Below are positions 51,498 through 62,548 of a stretch of 64,000 bases of DNA, piece by piece; positions within the stretch are counted from its first letter, which is position 1, and the number at the start of each line of letters is the position of its first letter. The translations under genes and the position numbers were made by a program. The DNA comes from Pseudomonas lurida (GTDB taxonomy: Bacteria; Pseudomonadota; Gammaproteobacteria; Pseudomonadales; Pseudomonadaceae): NCBI RefSeq assembly GCF_013522705.1, contig NZ_JAAMRE010000010.1, forward strand, positions 1 through 64,000, written 5' to 3'. The notes under the pieces are model-generated. The model did not search any database. It saw only the letters and a list, made by a program, of their open reading frames with translations, and had not been told where the DNA came from.

Positions 51498-51542
51498 ATG
51501 TGGGAGGAGGCAAGTCGAATCGTCGCAACGCCCCTCCCACAT
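51498..51542. repeat. REP-type hairpin
   Basis: ATGTGGGAGG and CCCTCCCACAT are separated by 24 bases, lying between the ampG-like stop and proS. Confidence 0.5.
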
Positions 51543-51544
51543 TG

Positions 51545-53077
51545 TCAGTCCTCAGCCGGCGGACTCAACCGAATCCGCCGATTCTCCTGATACCAGTGCA
51601 ACGCGATCAGCAGCAGCGTCGGCACCCCCAGCATGCAGGTGATCAGGAAGAAGTTGTGGTAGCCGAACTTCTCCACCATCACCCCCGAATACCCGCCGAT
51701 CAGGCGCGGCAACAACAGCATGATCGAGCTGAGCAGCGCATATTGGGTAGCGGAGAACTTGAGGTTGGTCAGGCTCGACAAGTAGGCCACGAAGGCCGAC
51801 GTGGCCAGGCCCGAGCTGAAGTTATCCAGTGAGATGGTGAAAATCAGCATCTGCAGGTCCGGGCCCATGTCGGCGAGCATCACGAACAGCAGGTTGGTGC
51901 CGGCCGACGCTACGCCACCGATGAACAGGATCGGCAGGATGCCGAAGCGCACAATCAGCAGGCCGCCCATGCCGGCGCCGAGCAGCGTCATGATCAGGCC
52001 GAAGATTTTGCTGACCCCGGCAATCTGGTCCTTGGTAAAGCCTTGGTCGATGTAGAACACATTGGCCATCACGCCCATGACCGTGTCGGACATGCGATAC
52101 GTTGCGATCAGGCCCAGCAGCAGCAACGCCTGCCAGCGATAGCGCAGGATAAAGTCGTTGACCGGTGTCAGCACCGGCGCCAGGCCACGCCGGCCCATGG
52201 CCGACAGGCACAGGCTGGTGAGCGTGATATAGAGGATGGCCCGCAGGAACGCGCGGTCTTCCATCAGCAGGTCCCACAGGCTCACGCCCTGGAAGAGCAC
52301 ACTGGCGAAATCGGTGTTGTATAACTGGGTGAACATCGCCGGTACCGACACCAGCAGTACGATCAGCACGAACACCGACACCAGTTGATGCACGAAGCTG
52401 TAGCGGCCGGCCTGCAACTGGGTGCGCAGTGGCACATTGGGCTCGCGCATGAGCAGGGTGGTCAGCAAGGCTGGAATCATCAGCACGCCGAACAGCACAT
52501 AGGTGCCGGTCCACGCCGAGTGTTTGTAGTTGAAGCCGGTGGAGCCGAAACCTTCGGCGAAAAACAGTGCGCCAGCGGTGGCCAGCAGCGCGGCGATCCG
52601 ATAACCGGACATATAGCTGGCGGCCAAGGCAGCCTGGCGACTGTCGTCGGCGATTTCCAGGCGATAGGCGTCGACCGCAATGTCCTGGGTAGCGGAGGCA
52701 AAGGCGACGATCACTGCAATGGCGATCAGCCAGGACAAATGCTTCTGCGGATCGCAGAAGCCCATGCCGATCAAGCCCAGGATCACCAGCGACTGGGCCA
52801 GCACCAGCCAGGAACGACGCCGCCCGAGTTTGCCGAGCAGCGGCAGGCGCCATTGGTCGAGCAGCGGTGACCAGACCCATTTGAAGGCGTACGCCAACCC
52901 GATCAGGCTGGCATAACCGATGGTTTCGCGGGCCACACCGGCTTCGCGCAACCACACCGAAAGCGTCGAGAACACCAACATGTAAGGCATGCCGGCAGCG
53001 AAGCCGAGCAACAACAGCACTAACGTCGAGGGGCTGGCATAGGCAGCGAGCGCGGCGCGCCAGGTTTTACGGGGCAT
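51545..53077 (-). CDS. ampG: AmpG-family muropeptide permease
   Basis: The 510-aa MFS protein has about 12-14 membrane segments and the AmpG opening YASPSTLVLLLLGFAAGMPYML, WLREAGVARETIGYASLIG and the DIAVDAYRLE motif. AmpG imports anhydro-muropeptides for peptidoglycan recycling and links to beta-lactamase induction. Pseudomonas species carry two related permeases, so this could be the second paralogue (AmpP). It lies 43 bp from the ATL gene, same strand. Confidence 0.85.
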   Translation of the reverse strand: MPRKTWRAALAAYASPSTLVLLLLGFAAGMPYMLVFSTLSVWLREAGVARETIGYASLIGLAYAFKWVWSPLLDQWRLPLLGKLGRRRSWLVLAQSLVILGLIGMGFCDPQKHLSWLIAIAVIVAFASATQDIAVDAYRLEIADDSRQAALAASYMSGYRIAALLATAGALFFAEGFGSTGFNYKHSAWTGTYVLFGVLMIPALLTTLLMREPNVPLRTQLQAGRYSFVHQLVSVFVLIVLLVSVPAMFTQLYNTDFASVLFQGVSLWDLLMEDRAFLRAILYITLTSLCLSAMGRRGLAPVLTPVNDFILRYRWQALLLLGLIATYRMSDTVMGVMANVFYIDQGFTKDQIAGVSKIFGLIMTLLGAGMGGLLIVRFGILPILFIGGVASAGTNLLFVMLADMGPDLQMLIFTISLDNFSSGLATSAFVAYLSSLTNLKFSATQYALLSSIMLLLPRLIGGYSGVMVEKFGYHNFFLITCMLGVPTLLLIALHWYQENRRIRLSPPAED

Positions 53078-53120
53078 GGGCTGGAGTCTGCCTCAGATTC
53101 ACGGAAACAAAGCGCGCACT

Positions 53121-53474
53121 CTAACCGCTGTGCTCTACCGGGCGCCAGCCATGGCGCTGAATATCAACGCGATTGTTCAGGATACTGACGCCTTCGCTGC
53201 GCAAACGCGCACGTTGTTCGTCGCCCGAGGCGCTGCCGACCGGCAGGCTTATCCGACCGCCGGCACCCAGCACACGATGCCAGGGCAAGCGCGTGTCTTC
53301 GGGGAGCTGGCTCAAGGTGCGGCCCACCCAGCGAGCCGCGCGCCCTAAACCGGCCAGGTGCGCCAGCTCGCCGTAGCTCACCACGCAGCCTTCGGGCACT
53401 TGTGCCAGCGTCAGGTACAGCGCTGTGCGGCGTATCTCGGCAGGGCTTTGTTCAGGCTCGAGTGTGGGATTCAC
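53121..53474 (-). CDS. Alkyltransferase-like protein (MGMT family)
   Basis: The 117-aa protein is an MGMT-type DNA-binding domain alone (GCVVSYGELAHLAGLGRAARWVG) with the active-site motif PWHRV: Trp65 replaces the acceptor cysteine of PCHRV. Alkyltransferase-like proteins of this kind bind O6-alkylguanine and direct nucleotide excision repair instead of removing the alkyl group. It is a full single domain, not a truncation. Confidence 0.9.
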   Translation of the reverse strand: MNPTLEPEQSPAEIRRTALYLTLAQVPEGCVVSYGELAHLAGLGRAARWVGRTLSQLPEDTRLPWHRVLGAGGRISLPVGSASGDEQRARLRSEGVSILNNRVDIQRHGWRPVEHSG

Positions 53475-53636
53475 TGTGGCGCTATCCGTTTAAAACGTCA
53501 GTAATAATGTAAGAAACGTCTGTGAATATGGCGGTGAGAATTGAACTCATCTGCGATCCTTGAGTCAGTGCTTGCTAAGACGTGATCTAACACGATAATG
53601 CCCTCTTTTCGCCACGCCCGAGCCTCGAATCCGCTT

Positions 53637-54644
53637 ATGTTGTCCAGAACCCTGCTGTGCCTTGCTGTTCTCAGTGCCTCAACGCCTCTGCTTGCCGATA
53701 CCGTCTGGTTGAAAAACGGTGATCGCCTGACCGGCAAAATCAAACTGTTCGACGGCGGCAAGTTGCTGATCCAGACCGCTTACGCCGGCGCTGTGCCCGT
53801 GGACTGGAAGCAGGTCAAAACCCTGGAAAGCGACCAGGAACTGCTGGTCAAGCAGGATGCCTACAGCGGCGAGAAGGCCAAGTCCCTCCACGCGGCGGAA
53901 GACGGCAAGGTGGTGCTGGCCAATGGCGAGGCACCCAAGACCGTGGAGCTGGCGAGCATTCAGCAGATCATCAAGCCAAAGCCTGTGATCGAGGACCTGG
54001 TATGGAAGGGCAACGTCGACCTGGCCCTGGATTACAAGCGCGCCGAGAAAGACACCAACGACTACGATATCGATTTCAAGACGTCCGCGCGTCATGGTCA
54101 ATGGCGCCATACCGGGCAGGGCGAGTACAACCGCGAATTTCAGGACGATGTGACCACCACCGACAACTGGGCGCTGGAATACGACCTGGACCGTTTTCTC
54201 ACCGAGCACTGGTTCTGGCAAGGGCGTCTGACCTACAAGCGCGACAAGGTTGAAGACCTGGCTCGCCAGCGCACCGTGGGTACCGGCCCTGGCTACCAGT
54301 TCTGGGACGATGAACTGGGCGCTTTCTCCCTCGGCTCGCTGGTCAACCGAACCGACTATGAATATGCCGACGGCGGCAAAGACAACTTCTATTCCCTGGC
54401 CATGAAGTGGAACTACAACCGCTACCTGGTGGGCAAGACCGTTGAGTTCTTCACCAACGGCGAACTGGGCAAGCCTATCGATGCACCGGCCGAGTACTCG
54501 TTGGATGCGGAAATGGGCCTGCGCTACAAAGTCACCGAGTGGGCATCGCTCAACCTCAAGGCCGAGCGCGATGTGATCAGCGGCGACTCCCAGAGCAGCC
54601 TGAGCAAAACCCGCTACACCGCTGGGTTCGGCGTGGCCTGGTAA
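53637..54644 (+). CDS. DUF481 outer-membrane beta-barrel protein
   Basis: The 335-aa product has a signal peptide (TLLCLAVLSASTPLLA) and an N-terminal domain (about residues 22-110, DTVWLKNGDRLTGKIKLFDGG) followed by the DUF481 barrel with alternating hydrophobic strands ending in YTAGFGVAW, a C-terminal aromatic typical of outer-membrane insertion. Function is unknown. The frame begins earlier at 53598, but ATG at 53637 places the signal sequence at the N-terminus. Confidence 0.82.
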   Translation: MLSRTLLCLAVLSASTPLLADTVWLKNGDRLTGKIKLFDGGKLLIQTAYAGAVPVDWKQVKTLESDQELLVKQDAYSGEKAKSLHAAEDGKVVLANGEAPKTVELASIQQIIKPKPVIEDLVWKGNVDLALDYKRAEKDTNDYDIDFKTSARHGQWRHTGQGEYNREFQDDVTTTDNWALEYDLDRFLTEHWFWQGRLTYKRDKVEDLARQRTVGTGPGYQFWDDELGAFSLGSLVNRTDYEYADGGKDNFYSLAMKWNYNRYLVGKTVEFFTNGELGKPIDAPAEYSLDAEMGLRYKVTEWASLNLKAERDVISGDSQSSLSKTRYTAGFGVAW

Positions 54645-54738
54645 TCGAGCCCCTGGCAACCGCGGCCTTTATTGATTACCTTGTGTTGAGATCCATTCCC
54701 ATACGCAGTGGGCGGCTGAATACCCGAGGAGTCATACG

Positions 54739-55470
54739 TTGAGCGCACAGGTTGCCAGGAACGCCCGAGAGCTGTTGCTCAAGGAATACCGTGGGGCTCT
54801 CTCCACATTGTCCAAAGCCATGCCCGGCTTTCCCTTTGGATCGGTGGTGCCGTACTGCCTGGACGAGCAGGGCCGGCCATTGATTCTGATCAGCCGTATC
54901 GCCCAGCACACCCATAACCTGCAAAAAGATCCCAAGTGTTCTCTGCTGGTCGGCGAGCGCGAGGCGGACGATGTGCAGGCAGTGGGGCGCCTGACCTACC
55001 TGGCCGAAGCCGAAAAACTGCAGGACGCCACCGCCGTCGAGGCAGCGGCCGAACGCTACTACCGCTACTTTCCCGAGTCGGCCAACTACCACAAGGCGCA
55101 CGATTTTGATTTCTGGGTGCTCAAGCCGGTGCGTCACCGCTATATAGGCGGGTTCGGCGCGATCCATTGGCTTGATCAGCTGACCCTGGCCAACCCTTTC
55201 GCCGGCACGGCCGAGCGCAGCATGGTCGAGCACATGAACAGCGACCATGCCAAGGCGATTGCGCATTACGTGGCACTTGCCGATTTGCCTGCCGGCGAGC
55301 CCGCGCAGTTGGCCGGGATCGACAGTGAGGGCATGCACCTGCGCATTGGTCAGTCGTTGCACTGGCTGCCGTTCGCAACGTCTTGCAACACGCCGACACA
55401 GGTGCGCGAAGCCCTGGTTTCATTGGCTCATGCCGCTGCCTGGCCGAAAAAAACGGCGTCCGACGCTTGA
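54739..55470 (+). CDS. HugZ-family heme-utilisation protein
   Basis: The 243-aa protein has an FMN-binding-split barrel (pyridoxamine oxidase-like, about 5-145) and a C-terminal DUF2470 domain (MVEHMNSDHAKAIAHY, about 157-235). HugZ relatives bind or degrade heme. It begins with TTG at 54739; GAGGAG lies at correct distance before it and no ATG is better placed. A heme link is family knowledge; no iron-regulated site was found upstream. Confidence 0.8.
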   Translation: MSAQVARNARELLLKEYRGALSTLSKAMPGFPFGSVVPYCLDEQGRPLILISRIAQHTHNLQKDPKCSLLVGEREADDVQAVGRLTYLAEAEKLQDATAVEAAAERYYRYFPESANYHKAHDFDFWVLKPVRHRYIGGFGAIHWLDQLTLANPFAGTAERSMVEHMNSDHAKAIAHYVALADLPAGEPAQLAGIDSEGMHLRIGQSLHWLPFATSCNTPTQVREALVSLAHAAAWPKKTASDA

Positions 55471-55536
55471 ATTCACGAAACGGCGACGTCATCTAAGGTG
55501 GACTGGCAAGGCATTCTTGCGTTGAGGAACCATTTG

Positions 55537-56013
55537 ATGCGCCCTTTTTTATTGCTCTTTCTGCTGTTCCCGGTGTTGGAGCTGTTCGTCTTCGTTCAGG
55601 TCAGCAGTGCGATCGGGTTTTTCCCGGCATTGCTGTTGATCATTCTAGGCTCGATGCTTGGCGTTCTAGTGCTGCGCGTCGCCGGACTGGCTACGGCATT
55701 ACGTGCCCGGGAAAGCCTGAACCGCGGCGAGTTGCCCGCCCAGACCATGCTGGAAGGCCTGATGATGGCCCTGGCCGGTGGGCTGTTGATCCTGCCGGGT
55801 TTCATCAGCGACGCAGTCGGTCTGGTGATGCTGCTGCCGGTCACCCGCAAATTGCTGGCCGGCAAAATGCGCCAGCGCGCCGAAGAGGCCGCGATTCGCC
55901 AGCGTGCGTTCGCCGACGACCTGCAGCCTCGTGGTGGCCCGGCCCCGCGCCAGCCTCTGGGCCGTGAAGGCGATGTGATCGAAGGCGAGTTCGAGCACCG
56001 CGACGGCAAATAA
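55537..56013 (+). CDS. fxsA: FxsA membrane protein
   Basis: The 158-aa protein has the FxsA domain with three or so membrane segments (MRPFLLLFLLFPVLELFVFV; GFFPALLLIILGSMLGVLVLR) and a polar C-terminal tail. FxsA overproduction suppresses exclusion of phage T7 by the F plasmid in E. coli. The ATG at 55537 with GAGGA upstream is preferred to the earlier GTG. It precedes groES as in other pseudomonads. Confidence 0.9.
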   Translation: MRPFLLLFLLFPVLELFVFVQVSSAIGFFPALLLIILGSMLGVLVLRVAGLATALRARESLNRGELPAQTMLEGLMMALAGGLLILPGFISDAVGLVMLLPVTRKLLAGKMRQRAEEAAIRQRAFADDLQPRGGPAPRQPLGREGDVIEGEFEHRDGK

Positions 56014-56091
56014 CCCCCACCCACACGGCACCTTCAGGTGCCGTGCTGCATTTACCGGCTCCCTGGACATAAAAAATTTCATTCGCGGGCC

Positions 56092-56120
56092 CTTGTAATA
56101 AGCACAGGCGCCCTTATGTA
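56092..56120 (+). promoter_or_regulatory. Candidate sigma-32 promoter of groESL
   Basis: CTTGTAA (56092-56098), a 12-bp spacer and CCCTTATGTA (56111-56120) resemble the heat-shock sigma consensus CTTGAAA - N13-15 - CCCCATNT. It lies 140 bp before groES. No CIRCE element is present, in line with sigma-32 control. Confidence 0.55.
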
Positions 56121-56259
56121 ACGGTCACCGCAAGGTTTCTGGTGGTGACACTAGACAGACTTCCGCGTTTCGCCCAGCGAACCGCGACCGGCACCGCCGG
56201 AATTTAACCCGCCGGAATTGATACCGGCCGATGAAAAACACAATTAGGAGAGATCGACA

Positions 56260-56556
56260 ATGAGCAAGCTTCGTCCTCTGCACGACCGCGTCGTCATCCG
56301 TCGCAGCGAAGAAGAAAAGAAAACCGCTGGCGGCATCGTTCTGCCAGGTTCGGCTGCTGAAAAAGCCAACCACGGTGTGATCGTCGCTGCGGGTCCGGGC
56401 AAGACCCTGGAGAACGGTGAAGTACGCGCGCTGGCCGTGAAAGTGGGTGACAAGGTTGTTTTCGGCCCTTACTCCGGTAGCAACACTGTGAAAGTCGACG
56501 GCGAAGACCTGCTGGTAATGGCTGAGAACGAAATTCTCGCTGTACTGGAAGGCTGA
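56260..56556 (+). CDS. groES: Co-chaperonin GroES
   Basis: The 98-aa GroES ([19 protein letters not shown]) caps the GroEL chamber; the mobile loop is [14 protein letters not shown]. An AGGAGA box precedes the ATG. It is 49 bp upstream of groEL. Confidence 0.98.
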   Translation: MSKLRPLHDRVVIRRSEEEKKTAGGIVLPGSAAEKANHGVIVAAGPGKTLENGEVRALAVKVGDKVVFGPYSGSNTVKVDGEDLLVMAENEILAVLEG

Positions 56557-56593
56557 TTTCCCGCTCATTTTCCCGTTACGTCAAAGTATTTAA

Positions 56594-58252
<1,659 letters not shown>

Positions 58253-58273
58253 GCCAGCCTTACCCCCGTACTG

Positions 58274-58312
58274 AAAAAGCCCCGCCTGCAGTGATGCAGG
58301 CGGGGCTTTTTT
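58274..58312. terminator. Terminator between groEL and the LTA-synthase-like gene
   Basis: AAAAAGCCCCGCCTGCA pairs with TGCAGGCGGGGCTTTTTT around a GTGA loop. It lies between convergent genes and is flanked by A and T runs, so it can act both ways. Confidence 0.9.
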
Positions 58313-58336
58313 ATTGCTTGGGGGGCATGAGCTGGC

Positions 58337-60286
58337 TTAGCGCTCGGTCAGCCGTGGGCTCGTCTCCTGGGGCGCTTTCCAACTCAACAACTGTTGTTTG
58401 AACCCGTAGCTGGCGGCCTGGTAATAGGTGATTGCTCGCTGGATCAAGGGATCATCACTGCCCACTCGCGACTCCTGGCTTTCAGCCAAGGCCTGGTCGT
58501 GGCGACGCAGACCCAGGCGCGGGCTGAGAATGGCCAGGTCCTTGCCGTCGAACAGCCCCAGATGCTGGTAATTGCCGACCACCACGCGCGGCGGCAGCGG
58601 GTTATCCTGAAGCAAGTCGCGGCCGAAGAACGTCGACTCGTAGCTCAGGTTGATCAGGCCCAGCAGGGTCGGCGCCAGGTCGATCTGACTGGCCAGTTGC
58701 GCGGACTCCCGTGGGTCGATCAGTTTGGGCGCATAGATGAACAGCGGAATCTGGTAGTTGGTGATGGGCAAGTCTTCCTTGCCCGCGCTGCCGGCCGTGT
58801 GATCGGCGACGAACACAAAGATCGTGTTGTCGAACCAGGGCTTCTGACGTGCCGCGTCGAGGAATTCACCGATGGCATGGTCGGTGTATTTCACCGCGCC
58901 GTCGCGGCCATTCCCGGATTTGATATCGATGCGCCCATCCGGATAGGTGTAAGGGCGATGGTTGGAGGTAGTCATCAATTGCAGCAGGAACGGTTGCCGC
59001 TTGGCGTAATCGGCGTCGGCCAGTTTCAGGGTTTGTTTGTACAGGTCTTCGTCGGCCATGCCCCAGGCGTTTTTAAACGAGATTTCGGCCTCGGGTACGC
59101 TGCTCTGATCGACCACGCGGTAACCGTTGCCGCTGAAAAACGCGTTCATGTTATCGAAGTAACCGCGCCCACCGTACACGAATACGCTGTCATAACCGAC
59201 GGCGGTGAGCTGTTGCCCGAGGCTGGCGAAACCGCTTTCACGGCCGATGCGTTTGACGATCGAGCGTCCCGGCGTAGGAGGGATCGCCAGGGTGATTGCT
59301 TCCAGGCCCCGGTCTGTGCGGGTGCCGGTGGCGTAGAAGTTATTGAAATACAGGCTTTGTTTTCGCAGCGCGTCGAGGTTCGGCGTGAGATTGCGCCCGT
59401 CGCCATTGCTGCCCATGTATTTGGCGCTGAAGCTTTCGATGGTTACCAGCACGATATTGGGCGTGCTCGGCGGGCCGGAGTGGCTGATGGACCGGCGGAT
59501 ATCCAGCGGGTCCTGGCCGATAAAGCGGGCGTTCGGCTCGCTGAGTTCGGCGCGCAACTGGCGGGCGACCACGTCGGTCGGCAGGCTTTTGTAGAACTGC
59601 GAGTAATCCAGTTCGTTGTTACGAAAGGCTGCAAAAAACTGATATGGGCCATTACTGGCCAGCTCGTTTTTGTAGGCATTGCCGCCCTGGGCGCGGGGGC
59701 TGTCCTGACTGATCAACTGCAGGCTGAGGCCGACGGCCAGCACCAGCACCACCGCGTTGAACAAGCGGCCGCGCAACGGTGGCAGTGGTGAGGCCGTGGC
59801 GGCATTGAACGCTTTACGCAAAGCCAGGCTCAACACAATGGCCAGCATTGCCAATAAGCTGAGCAGTTTGCCGATCGGGTAGGACTCCAGCAGGTTGTTC
59901 AACACTTCGTCGGAATACACCAGGTAGTCGACGGCGATGAAGTTGAAGCGCACCCCGAACTCGTCCCAGAACAGCCATTCGGCGACCGAGGTAAACAGCA
60001 TTGCGAAGAGACTGACCGTGAGTACCGCCTGCAAAAACCAGCGGTGGCCGCGACGACGCCACAGGCCCGGCGGGCATAGCAGCACGTACAGTCCCAGCGG
60101 CAGCGCTGCGTAGGCAAGAAACCCCAGGTCATACAGCAACCCCACGCCGAACACCGGCAGCAGGTTACCGCCGACTTCGTCCAAGTGAGTCAGCAACAGC
60201 ACGGCACGGGTGACCAGGAAAATCAGTAACCAGGCACCGGTTATCAACAGCAAATAGCGCATTGGCGCAGTTTTGACCAAACCCAT
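58337..60286 (-). CDS. LTA-synthase/sulfatase-family membrane enzyme
   Basis: The 649-aa protein has five N-terminal membrane segments (about residues 8-215) and an extracellular alkaline-phosphatase-fold sulfatase domain. The nucleophile threonine is probably in FYATGTRTDRGLEAI; other metal motifs are NIVLVTIESF and VFVADHTAG. Family members transfer glycerol phosphate or phosphoethanolamine from phospholipids to glycans or lipid A; the acceptor here is unknown. ATG at 60286 has AAGGAA at proper spacing. It is divergent from colR, with a TTTTTCAC motif upstream that may bind ColR. Confidence 0.85.
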   Translation of the reverse strand: MGLVKTAPMRYLLLITGAWLLIFLVTRAVLLLTHLDEVGGNLLPVFGVGLLYDLGFLAYAALPLGLYVLLCPPGLWRRRGHRWFLQAVLTVSLFAMLFTSVAEWLFWDEFGVRFNFIAVDYLVYSDEVLNNLLESYPIGKLLSLLAMLAIVLSLALRKAFNAATASPLPPLRGRLFNAVVLVLAVGLSLQLISQDSPRAQGGNAYKNELASNGPYQFFAAFRNNELDYSQFYKSLPTDVVARQLRAELSEPNARFIGQDPLDIRRSISHSGPPSTPNIVLVTIESFSAKYMGSNGDGRNLTPNLDALRKQSLYFNNFYATGTRTDRGLEAITLAIPPTPGRSIVKRIGRESGFASLGQQLTAVGYDSVFVYGGRGYFDNMNAFFSGNGYRVVDQSSVPEAEISFKNAWGMADEDLYKQTLKLADADYAKRQPFLLQLMTTSNHRPYTYPDGRIDIKSGNGRDGAVKYTDHAIGEFLDAARQKPWFDNTIFVFVADHTAGSAGKEDLPITNYQIPLFIYAPKLIDPRESAQLASQIDLAPTLLGLINLSYESTFFGRDLLQDNPLPPRVVVGNYQHLGLFDGKDLAILSPRLGLRRHDQALAESQESRVGSDDPLIQRAITYYQAASYGFKQQLLSWKAPQETSPRLTER

Positions 60287-60349
60287 GTCTATGTTCCTTA
60301 TATAAATGGGAGGCGATGGTCGTCCTGACACTGTAGTCAGTTTGTGAAG

Positions 60350-60367
60350 CTATAGTGAAAAACTCGT
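60350..60367 (-). promoter_or_regulatory. Candidate ColR-binding motif upstream of the LTA-synthase-like gene
   Basis: On the minus strand the sequence reads ACGAGTTTTTCAC (core TTTTTCAC at 60355-60362), about 70 bp before the start of the minus-strand gene. The reported P. putida ColR consensus, as I recall it, ends in TTTTTCAC with A(C/G) five bases earlier; this site fits except for a G just before the T run. Confidence 0.45.
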
Positions 60368-60487
60368 TGCCCTCTCAATTTGATTGAAAACCTTGATCCA
60401 CGCGCCCTGGAGGTCTATCCCTGAGCCCGACTTGGCCTTAAGCTGCGCGAGCCAACACGGCCGTTACCGCGTACGGAGACACTGCCC

Positions 60488-61171
60488 ATGCGAATTTTAT
60501 TGGTTGAAGACAACCGCGATATTCTGGCCAACCTGGCGGACTACCTGGGGCTGAAGGGCTACACCGTCGACTGTGCGCAGGACGGGCTGTCGGGCCTGCA
60601 TCTGGCCGCCACCGAACACTACGACCTGATCGTGCTCGACATCATGCTGCCGGGCATCGATGGCTACACCTTGTGCAAACGCCTGCGCGAAGATGCGCGT
60701 CGTGATACGCCGGTGATCATGCTCACCGCGCGCGATCAGTTGGACGACCGGCTGCAGGGTTTCAAGTCCGGCGCCGATGACTACCTGCTCAAGCCATTTG
60801 CCCTGTCGGAACTCGCCGCGCGCATCGAAGCGGTGCTGCGTCGTGCCCAGGGTGGCGGGCGCCGCGCGTTGCAAGTGGGCGACCTGAGCTACGACCTCGA
60901 CACCCTGGAAGTGACCCGAGAAGGGCGCCTGCTCAAGCTCAACCCGGTCGGCCTGAAGCTGCTGGCGGTGCTGATGCAGAAAAGCCCCCATGTGCTGCGC
61001 CGCGAAATTCTCGAAGAAGCGCTGTGGGGCGATGATTGCCCGGACAGCGACAGCCTGCGCAGCCATGTCCACCAACTGCGCCAGGTGATCGACAAACCGT
61101 TTGCCAAGCCATTGCTGCACACGGTGCACGGCGTGGGTTACCGCCTGGCCGAGGGTCGCGATGGAGTTTAA
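60488..61171 (+). CDS. colR: Response regulator ColR
   Basis: The 227-aa OmpR-type regulator has a receiver domain with Asp51 (LIVLDIMLPG) and a winged-helix output domain (about residues 128-222, LLKLNPVGLKLLAVLMQKSPHVLRREILEE). Together with the overlapping kinase gene and the downstream methyltransferase and InaA-type kinase genes this is the ColRS locus, which in P. putida controls membrane integrity and metal tolerance. Confidence 0.9.
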   Translation: MRILLVEDNRDILANLADYLGLKGYTVDCAQDGLSGLHLAATEHYDLIVLDIMLPGIDGYTLCKRLREDARRDTPVIMLTARDQLDDRLQGFKSGADDYLLKPFALSELAARIEAVLRRAQGGGRRALQVGDLSYDLDTLEVTREGRLLKLNPVGLKLLAVLMQKSPHVLRREILEEALWGDDCPDSDSLRSHVHQLRQVIDKPFAKPLLHTVHGVGYRLAEGRDGV

Positions 61172-62441
61172 GCAAAGCCTTGCCCAGCGGATCATCATCG
61201 CGTTTGCCTTGATGAGCGCACTGGTGGCGGGCGCCTTCGCCATGGGCATCGTTGCGACGGTGCACCTGGTGGAAGAGAAGTTGATTTCAGCGGGCCTGGG
61301 CGGTGACCTGCAACGCTTGCTGCTGATGGACAGCGTCGAAGACTGGAGTCATCGACCCGAGCCGGACCAACTGTTCTATTTCAGCGGCGGCCGTGGCGAC
61401 TTTGAATTGCCCAAGGATTTGCGTCATCTGGAACCGGGCTTTCACGAGGTGTTTCGCGAGTCGCTGTCGTACCACGCCATGGTCGAAGTGATCGACGGTC
61501 GGCGCTATGTGCTGCTGCAGGACCAAAGTGACTTCGAAGAGCGTGAGCGGGTGCTGTTCGCCGTGGTCCTGGTGGGCTTTGTGCTCAGCCTGGCGCTGGC
61601 GGTGTTCCTGGGATGGGTGCTGGCGCGCAAGGTAATGGCGCCGGTGGTGCGCCTGGCTCGCCAGGTGCGTCACCGTGACCAGTTGCTGGGCCTGGCACCG
61701 CCTCTGGCGCCAGACTATGCGGCTGACGAAGTGGGCGAATTGGCCGTGGCCTTCGACGCCACATTGGGCCGACTGCGCCAGGCGCTATCCCGTGAGCAGT
61801 TGTTCACCAGCGACGTAAGCCACGAGTTGCGCACCCCCCTGATGGTCCTGGCCAGTTCCTGCGAATTGCTGCTGGAAAATCCGGCCATCGATCAGCGTGG
61901 ACGTAACCAGGTGCTGCGTATCGCCAGGGCCTGCGAAGAAATGCGCGAGCTGGTGCAAACCTTCCTGATGCTGGCGCGGGCGCAACACAGCGAGTCCACC
62001 ATGTCGCCCCAGGTGAGCCTCACCCAGGTGGCGGAGGACTTGCTCGGGATCTGGCGCGAACCCATCGAGCAGAAGGGCCTGCAACTGATCTATCAACCGG
62101 GCAGCCCTCTGGACACACGCTACAACACCACCTTCCTGCACGCCGTAATGGGCAACCTGCTGCGCAACGCCTTGCATTACACCGAGCAGGGCTTTATCCG
62201 CCTGACCCTGGAACCTACCGGTTTCGTGGTGGAAGACAGCGGTGTCGGTATCCCCGAAGAAAAACGCGAGGCCATGTTCGAACCGTTCGTGCGTGGCAGT
62301 GAGAAGCGCGGTGAAGGCCTGGGGCTGGGCCTGTCACTGGTGCAGCGGATCTGCGAGAACCAGGGCTGGAGTGTCAGCCTCAGTACCATGGAACCCAACG
62401 GTTGCCGCTTTCACGTTGAGTTGAGTCAGGTCAAGCCTTGA
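61161..62441 (+). CDS. colS: Sensor histidine kinase ColS
   Basis: The 426-aa kinase has two membrane segments (about 10-35 and 131-152) enclosing a periplasmic sensor, a HAMP domain, a HisKA domain with His221 (SDVSHELRTPL) and an ATPase domain (NLLRNALHYT, EDSGVGIPEEKR, GLGLSLVQRI). The periplasmic loop has Glu96 and an E126-E-R-E129 pair near the second membrane segment; ExxE in this position is the reported metal-binding motif of P. putida ColS. ATG at 61161 overlaps colR by 11 bp. Confidence 0.9.
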   Translation: MEFKQSLAQRIIIAFALMSALVAGAFAMGIVATVHLVEEKLISAGLGGDLQRLLLMDSVEDWSHRPEPDQLFYFSGGRGDFELPKDLRHLEPGFHEVFRESLSYHAMVEVIDGRRYVLLQDQSDFEERERVLFAVVLVGFVLSLALAVFLGWVLARKVMAPVVRLARQVRHRDQLLGLAPPLAPDYAADEVGELAVAFDATLGRLRQALSREQLFTSDVSHELRTPLMVLASSCELLLENPAIDQRGRNQVLRIARACEEMRELVQTFLMLARAQHSESTMSPQVSLTQVAEDLLGIWREPIEQKGLQLIYQPGSPLDTRYNTTFLHAVMGNLLRNALHYTEQGFIRLTLEPTGFVVEDSGVGIPEEKREAMFEPFVRGSEKRGEGLGLGLSLVQRICENQGWSVSLSTMEPNGCRFHVELSQVKP

Positions 62442-62548
62442 CCGCGTCTGCTGCCGCTATCCTGCCATAAGCCGCCGTTATTCGGCGAAGATGGCGACTT
62501 GCTATTGATTGTCTTTGTAAAGTCTTGAAATGTATGAATTTGGACAGG

